A stretch of DNA of 17,537 nucleotides, taken from assembly GCA_046727435.1 (NCBI GenBank), contig JBKPCR010000552.1, forward strand, positions 1 through 17,537, read 5' to 3'. This stretch comes from CAVPRW01 sp046727435 [NCBI: bacterium] (lineage in GTDB: Bacteria > Tectomicrobia > Entotheonellia > J063). Numbering within the stretch: the stretch's first letter is position 1; each line of letters begins with the position of its first letter. Shown here piece by piece: positions 13,522 through 17,537 of this stretch. Below the pieces are notes generated by a model. That model was given only the letters and a program-made list of their open reading frames with translations. It was not told where the DNA came from and did not search any database. The translations under genes were made by a program, and so were the position numbers.

Positions 13522-14613
13522 TTGAAGGGCAGGGGCATCGCGTACTGGAGATCGTTCGTAGCTCTCATAGGGCACCAGGTTGTGCGCCAGACCCCCCCTT
13601 TGTCAGCAGAGGTCTACGCTTTCGTTCAGGACGTGCGTTTGAGGCGCATCCTTCTGGCGAGATGCGACCAGAACCAGATCATTGTGTTGGAAAAAAATCC
13701 CCACTACTTCAAGTCGGGGCTACCTTATCTGGATCGCATTGAGCTGCAGGTGATGAAGGAGGGGGTCACGCGTGTCACAGCCCTGCGTGCGGGGGAGGTG
13801 GACTTCGCCAACGCCGTCCCACGCGAGCACGTAGAGCGCTTGACGCGAGACCCACAGATCCAGATGCTCAGGGGTCGGGAGACCCAACAGATCGGGGTCA
13901 TCTTGAATCTCCGGCACCCGCCTTTCAAAAATGTGCGAGTGCGGCGCGCCTCGTTGGGCTATGGCATCGATCGACAGGGCATCGCCAAAACTGCGCTCTT
14001 AGGGCAGGCGCAGCCCTTGCGGAGTTTCGTGCCACCAGGAAGCAGAGGTCACATTGACTTTGGGGAGCAATTCCCCTATGATCCCGAGAAGGCTAAGGCC
14101 TTGCTCAAGGAGGCAGGGTTCGACGGGAAGAATCCCCTGCGCTACGCCATCATGACGCATGGGGCGGAGGCCGCGTTGCCGATGATCGCGACCATTACGA
14201 AACCGCAATATGCCAAGCTTGGGGTGGAGGTGACAGTCGACGTCATCGATGGGCCGATTTTCCTGCGACGGTTGACGAGGGATCGGGACTGGGAACAGAC
14301 GGTCAATTTGACCGGAGCGGCTCTGGGCCCCTATACGATTGCTCGAGCCATCGATACCCGGGCGGGGAACAATACGATTCACCATGACGACACGCAGGTG
14401 GATGTGTTAATCGATCGCATGAAAGAGGCGGGGACGGAGGAGGTCTTCCTCCAGGCGGGGTACGACTACCAAGTGTACATCGCTGAGCACATGATGACTA
14501 CAAGTGTCACCTCACTCCCCCTCCTGCAGGCAGCACGCGCCTCAGTGAAGGGCTACGAGCATTTGCACGGGTTTAAGAGCTGCTTCGAGACCACTTGGTT
14601 GGACAAGCCGTAA
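13522..14613 (+). pseudogene. Class C SBP gene lacking its 5' third (open frame kept)
   Basis: From about 13654 the frame matches the class C protein at 5190-6743 from its WDQNQIIVLEKNPHYF segment to the end (FETTWLDKP), about 320 residues at roughly 70 % identity without stops. Missing are the signal peptide and about 195 residues, including the AESW... and HDGSDF... landmarks. The frame continues upstream to ATG 13522, but those 44 codons have no SBP likeness and no ribosome binding site. Compared with leader copy 3, roughly 630 nt between leader and codon 196 have been lost. The product would not be exported or complete, so I call it a pseudogene; a recent event is implied by the intact frame. 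Confidence 0.75.
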
Positions 14614-14698
14614 AGGAGCTTTGGTGGCACCGGGGGTCGCGTGGCGAAAAGCAGGGACAGACGCATATCACCGCAATTGCGAGAGAGGAGACTCGACC

Positions 14699-15007
14699 AT
14701 GATCATGCGGATTACCTGGGGTAGAATTCATCCTGGCAAGTGGGACGAATACGAGAAGACCTACAATGCCACGGTGGTGGCCAAGAGCAACAACATCAAG
14801 GGGCTGAGGGGGCGCTGGCTGGCCCAAGATACGGCTGATAAGGATGCCGGCTATTCCGTCAGTCTGTGGGACAGCACTGAAGACATGCAGGCGTATGAGC
14901 AGAGTGAGTTTTTCAAAAAAGAGATCCTCGCCCCACTGCAGCCGTATCACATCAATGCCTTCACGACCACGCACTGCGAAGTAAAATACGCTCAGGAGTT
15001 CAAATAG
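14699..15007 (+). CDS. ABM/EthD-like small alpha-beta barrel protein
   Basis: A 102-residue protein. ATG 14699 follows GAGAGGAG; a second ATG is at 14705. MIMRITWGRIHPGKWDEYEK, then GLRGRWLAQDTADKDAGYSV, SLWDSTEDMQAYEQSEFF matches the dimeric ferredoxin-like fold of antibiotic-biosynthesis-monooxygenase (ABM) domains: strand, helix, central RW strand, then SLWDS..D..AY. No cofactor is needed in this fold, and many members have unknown substrates. It lies between the truncated SBP gene (85 nt gap) and a crotonase gene, on the same strand. A strong hairpin follows at 15019. Fold moderately secure, function unknown. Confidence 0.75.
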   Translation: MIMRITWGRIHPGKWDEYEKTYNATVVAKSNNIKGLRGRWLAQDTADKDAGYSVSLWDSTEDMQAYEQSEFFKKEILAPLQPYHINAFTTTHCEVKYAQEFK

Positions 15008-15018
15008 CCACACACGGT

Positions 15019-15056
15019 AGCCCCGTCCTCTCCCGTCGGCAGGGGAGGCCGGGGCT
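15019..15056 (+). terminator. Strong GC hairpin after the ABM-like gene
   Basis: AGCCCC (15019-15024) pairs with GGGGCT (15051-15056), and CCTC-T-CCC pairs with GGGGAGG inside, about 13 bp in all with a 7-nt loop. No T-run follows, so termination is only partial or Rho-assisted, or it stabilises an RNA end. Confidence 0.45.
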
Positions 15057-15173
15057 GGAGCGATGACATGGCTTCTCTGTGGCAACTGCTCCACGTTTTC
15101 TGGGATGGGCTCTCCCTCATACGCGCGTCCTGAGGCGTCCCTTATCGGTGTGCATCATCCAAGGAGAGTCGCG

Positions 15174-15983
15174 GTGCCCTTCGACACCATCCTCTATGGT
15201 ATGCAGGACAATATTCTCACCCTCACGTTTAATCGCCCTGAGAAGCTCAACGCGTTTAGCCGAGAGCTCGTGCGCGAGACCATTGAGGCTTTCCGACTCG
15301 CCGAGGCGGACGATGACGTGCATCTCATCATTGTCACCGGCGCCGGGCGGGCCTTCTCAGCTGGCTATGACATCTCTGGTGGGCGTGATGAGCAGGAACG
15401 ATCACCTTACAATTGGCGACTGCATCAGCGCGAGAATTTGACCTTCAGCCTACAGCCCTGGCAGGCCAGTAAACCGGTGATCGCCATGGTCAATGGCTAT
15501 TGCCTGGCCGGGGCCTGTGAATTCGCCCTCATGTGCGACCTCCGAGTCGCCTCCGATAAAGCGACCTTCGGTGAACCGGAAATCCGCTTCGGCGCCGGCG
15601 CCCCCATCCTCATCACGCCATGGATCGTGGGGCTCACCAAGGCCAAGGAACTGCTGTACACTGGCGACACCATGGATGCGCATGAGGCCCTGCGCTTGAA
15701 TATGATCAATAAAGTGGTGCCACACGAGACGCTCCAGGAAGAAACTCACAAGCTGGCCCGCCGCATTCTTAAAATCGCGCCTGAGAACGTCCGCCTGACC
15801 AAGCAGGCGATTAACAAGACCTTCGAGATGATGGGCCTTAAACACGCGCTGGAGTACAACGTCGAGGTTGTGACGATCATGGAAAATACCGAAACGGAGG
15901 TGCAGCGCACCTTCAATCAGATCAAGCAGGAGAAGGGACTGCGGGCGGCGTTGGATTGGCGGGATGCACGCTTTAGGGAATAA
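15174..15983 (+). CDS. Enoyl-CoA hydratase/isomerase (crotonase) family protein
   Basis: A 269-residue crotonase. The start is GTG 15174, 7 nt after AAGGAGAG; the frame is open from 15063, but the extra 37 codons are not family-like. Oxyanion-hole loops are TGAGRAFSAGYD (55-66) and VNGYCLAGACEFAL (106-119). Glu116 and Glu136 (GACEFAL, FGEPEIRFG) are 20 residues apart, matching the two catalytic glutamates of enoyl-CoA hydratase (144 and 164 in the rat enzyme). Hydration of a 2-enoyl-CoA is therefore plausible, with the acyl chain unknown. Cytoplasmic. It follows the ABM-like gene by 166 nt with a hairpin between, so transcription may be separate. A stem-loop follows its stop. Confidence 0.92.
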   Translation: MPFDTILYGMQDNILTLTFNRPEKLNAFSRELVRETIEAFRLAEADDDVHLIIVTGAGRAFSAGYDISGGRDEQERSPYNWRLHQRENLTFSLQPWQASKPVIAMVNGYCLAGACEFALMCDLRVASDKATFGEPEIRFGAGAPILITPWIVGLTKAKELLYTGDTMDAHEALRLNMINKVVPHETLQEETHKLARRILKIAPENVRLTKQAINKTFEMMGLKHALEYNVEVVTIMENTETEVQRTFNQIKQEKGLRAALDWRDARFRE

Positions 15984-15997
15984 AGACAAAGAGCCTG

Positions 15998-16021
15998 CCT
16001 GCCTTTCCCGGCGGAAGCAGG
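15998..16021 (+). terminator. Stem-loop after the crotonase gene
   Basis: CCTGC+TTCC and GGAA+GCAGG form a 9-bp stem with a 2-nt bulge and a CGGC loop, 14 nt after the stop codon. No T-run is present, so it is terminator-like only. Confidence 0.45.
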
Positions 16022-16048
16022 GTGAGATGGGGGAACGCATCATCGCGC

Positions 16049-16078
16049 TTGACACACGTGCTGGCTATTGTTTAGAAT
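16049..16078 (+). promoter_or_regulatory. Sigma70-type promoter with no gene downstream
   Basis: TTGACA (16049-16054), an 18-nt spacer and TAGAAT (16073-16078). No plus-strand protein gene follows; hisS lies on the other strand. It points into the structured segment 16085-16325. Confidence 0.6.
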
Positions 16079-16084
16079 AATTGT

Positions 16085-16325
16085 CAGCTTGGCAGGTGCG
16101 CGCGAGGACCGAGGTCTCACAGTTGGGCCATGCTGGGGGGAGTTGGAAACGCTCCGCACGACGTCGAAGGACAATTCCCTACCCAACGGTAGGTCCTCAC
16201 GACGGCAAACATAGCCATCAATGCGGTGATGGCAGGTTATCTTACCACATATACGCCAGTAATCGCTGGCTGTGGTAGGAGACCCTAGGCAACCCGGCTC
16301 TTCCCACGCATGGGCCCAGAGCCAA
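16085..16325 (+). ncRNA. Candidate structured non-coding RNA
   Basis: Downstream of the promoter are several perfect stems: CTACC/GGTAG (16179-16192, CAAC loop), GCCATCA/TGATGGC (16214-16233, 6-nt loop), TACCACA/TGTGGTA enclosing GCCAG/CTGGC (16243-16277), GGCTCT/AGAGCC enclosing CCCA/TGGG (16296-16323), and a longer-range GAGGACC/GGTCCTC (16104-16110 with 16192-16198, sharing one base with the first). I compared it by eye with the signatures I know for RNase P RNA, tmRNA, SRP RNA and 6S RNA and found none. The 3' end is not defined; no T-run is seen. Part of it could instead be the hisS 3' UTR on the other strand. Confidence 0.4.
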
Positions 16326-16427
16326 ATGTTAACCGCACAAATTCAGTGTGTGTTGCGATCTCTACCTCGTTGCTTTGAGTCGCTGCGCCTGCCAGGCCGC
16401 TCGATGCTTCCGATGATCCCGCAACCC

Positions 16428-17537
16428 TCATGCTTGCGCCGTCTGCGCTCGCGCCTGCAATTGACCGACGACTTCAGCGAGGAGCATCTCCTCCTGCTCC
16501 CCACCTTGCATGTCTTTAAGGGCCACCTTTCCGGCGGCTAACTCACGTTCACCCAGCATCATGGTATACGCTGCACCGAGCCTATTGGCGCGTCGCAGTT
16601 GGCTACGCAAACTCTTCTCATCATAGCCCATCTCGGCGCGGAGCCCGACGCTGCGGAGTTGTTCGACCAGAACAAAGGCCTCACGCAGCGCTGATGCGCC
16701 CAGCGGCGCCACGAATACTTGCGGGCGTGGCTCTGGAATGGTCAGGCCGTGGTGCTCGAGGACGGTGACCAGTCGCTCAAACCCGATGGCGAACCCGATA
16801 GCGGGCGTGGGTGGCCCACCGATGGCCTCGATCAAGCCATCATAGCGCCCACCGCCGGTGACGGAATTTTGCGCCCCTAGTCCCTCAGCGACCACCTCAA
16901 ATGTCGTGCGCGTATAGTAATCCAGCCCGCGGACGAGTTTGGGATCGAGGACATAGCTGATACCAACTCCAGCGAGGAGGTCGACCAGCGTCTCGAAGTG
17001 CTGACGACAAGGCTCACAGAGAAATGCCATGGTCTGCGGCGCGTCGCGCATGACGGCCCGACAGCCTTCTTTTTTACAGTCGAGTACCCGCAGAGGATTA
17101 CGCTCGTAGCGGCCCTGGCACTCCGAGCAGAGTTGATCCAGATGGCGGCGGATGTAACTCTTGAGCTCTTCACGGTAGCGCGGTCGGCAAGCCGCATCCC
17201 CCAAGGAATTCAGGTGCAACTCCAGTTGTTGTAGTCCAAGCCTCCGTAGAAAGGTCATGAGCATGGTCAAGATTTCGGCATCGACGACGGGGCTGGCCTC
17301 ACCGATGGCTTCTACATCGATTTGATAGAATTGGCGAAACCGGCCGGCCTGGGGACGTTCGTAGCGGAACATTGGGCCGATACAGTAAAACTTCACAAAG
17401 CCTGGCTGTTGGTGGAGCTTGTGTTCGACGTAGGCGCGGCTGATCCCGGCGGTGGCCTCAGGCCGCAAGGTCAATTGCTCACCACCCTGATCCTCGAAGG
17501 AGTACATCTCCTTCTCGACGATGTCGGTCGTTTCACC
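16428..17537 (-). CDS. hisS: Histidyl-tRNA synthetase, C-terminal 369 residues (runs off window)
   Basis: The frame is open at the window edge (GETTDIVEKEMYSFEDQGGE) and ends at TGA 16430-16428. It ligates histidine to tRNA-His. Class II motif 2 is seen around FRYERPQAGRFRQFYQ. The histidine-specific LVRGLDYYTRTTFEV and the glycine-rich QNSVTGGGRYDGLIE follow, and motif 3 is AIGFAIGFERLV. The C-terminal anticodon-binding domain starts at about PRPQVFVAPLG and includes AEMGYDEKSLRSQLRRAN. A Cys-rich insertion (CSECQGRYERNPLRVLDCKK then C....PQTMAFLCEPC) is common in bacterial HisRS. About 50-60 N-terminal residues are missing. Cytoplasmic, essential. Nothing unusual except the long non-coding stretch after it. 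Confidence 0.97.
   Translation of the reverse strand, partial: GETTDIVEKEMYSFEDQGGEQLTLRPEATAGISRAYVEHKLHQQPGFVKFYCIGPMFRYERPQAGRFRQFYQIDVEAIGEASPVVDAEILTMLMTFLRRLGLQQLELHLNSLGDAACRPRYREELKSYIRRHLDQLCSECQGRYERNPLRVLDCKKEGCRAVMRDAPQTMAFLCEPCRQHFETLVDLLAGVGISYVLDPKLVRGLDYYTRTTFEVVAEGLGAQNSVTGGGRYDGLIEAIGGPPTPAIGFAIGFERLVTVLEHHGLTIPEPRPQVFVAPLGASALREAFVLVEQLRSVGLRAEMGYDEKSLRSQLRRANRLGAAYTMMLGERELAAGKVALKDMQGGEQEEMLLAEVVGQLQARAQTAQA

Noticed and set aside
13621-13650. QDVRLRR before the truncated class C gene read as a class A tail
   Set aside because: Similarity to the class A ending EDVRLR is only a few codons, without the following stop, and the position does not fit the unit order.

Overview
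The window is GC-rich (roughly 58-60 % by eye) and looks like a chromosomal segment of an uncultured soil or sediment bacterium. The gene content (stacked orphan dipeptide-type substrate-binding proteins, an Nramp-like transporter, small toxin-antitoxin modules) reminds me of Rokubacteria/Methylomirabilota or Tectomicrobia. That is an impression, not a phylogenetic placement.

Layout. 1-327 (-) is the start of an Nramp-like transporter. 488-780 (-) holds an SBP 3' scar, a hairpin, a 34-codon micro-ORF and its promoter. 926-1876 (+) encodes an Asp-box beta-propeller. 1884-9640 (-) is a tandemly duplicated block of ABC solute-binding protein genes in three classes: A (1884-3422 and 7413-8951), B (3456-5120) and C (5190-6743). 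Between them lie broken copies and 3'-end scars (6874, 7363, 9047, 9592) and two more copies of the promoter/micro-ORF/hairpin leader (around 7200 and 9480). No permease or ATPase gene is present. 9645-11050 (+) is a small accessory island: a decayed DUF4258 gene coupled to an intact DUF2283 gene, a very good attC site, ywbE, a second degenerate attC-like site, and a decayed HicB-like/PIN module. 11193-11672 (+) is a universal stress protein. 12090-12917 (-) is a cytidylate-kinase-like/BON fusion. 13291-15983 (+) carries a fourth promoter/micro-ORF, a 5'-truncated class C SBP, an ABM-type small protein and a crotonase. 16049-16325 (+) looks like a promoter followed by a multi-hairpin RNA. 16428-17537 (-) is the 3' part of hisS.

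Two signals go beyond routine annotation. First, four separate loci carry a 34-codon reading frame (38 in one copy). Each has its own sigma70-type promoter and Shine-Dalgarno, always has RPQLLT at residues 27-32, and lies ahead of an SBP gene or its remnant. In three copies a GC-rich hairpin begins 0-2 nt after the stop codon. This looks like a leader-peptide control element for solute-binding protein genes that I cannot match to any family I know. Second, attC-type folded sites separate same-strand small genes with no integrase in view, as in an integrase-less integron array. All four leader copies sit next to deleted or truncated SBP genes. One deletion has a visible 8-nt microhomology junction.
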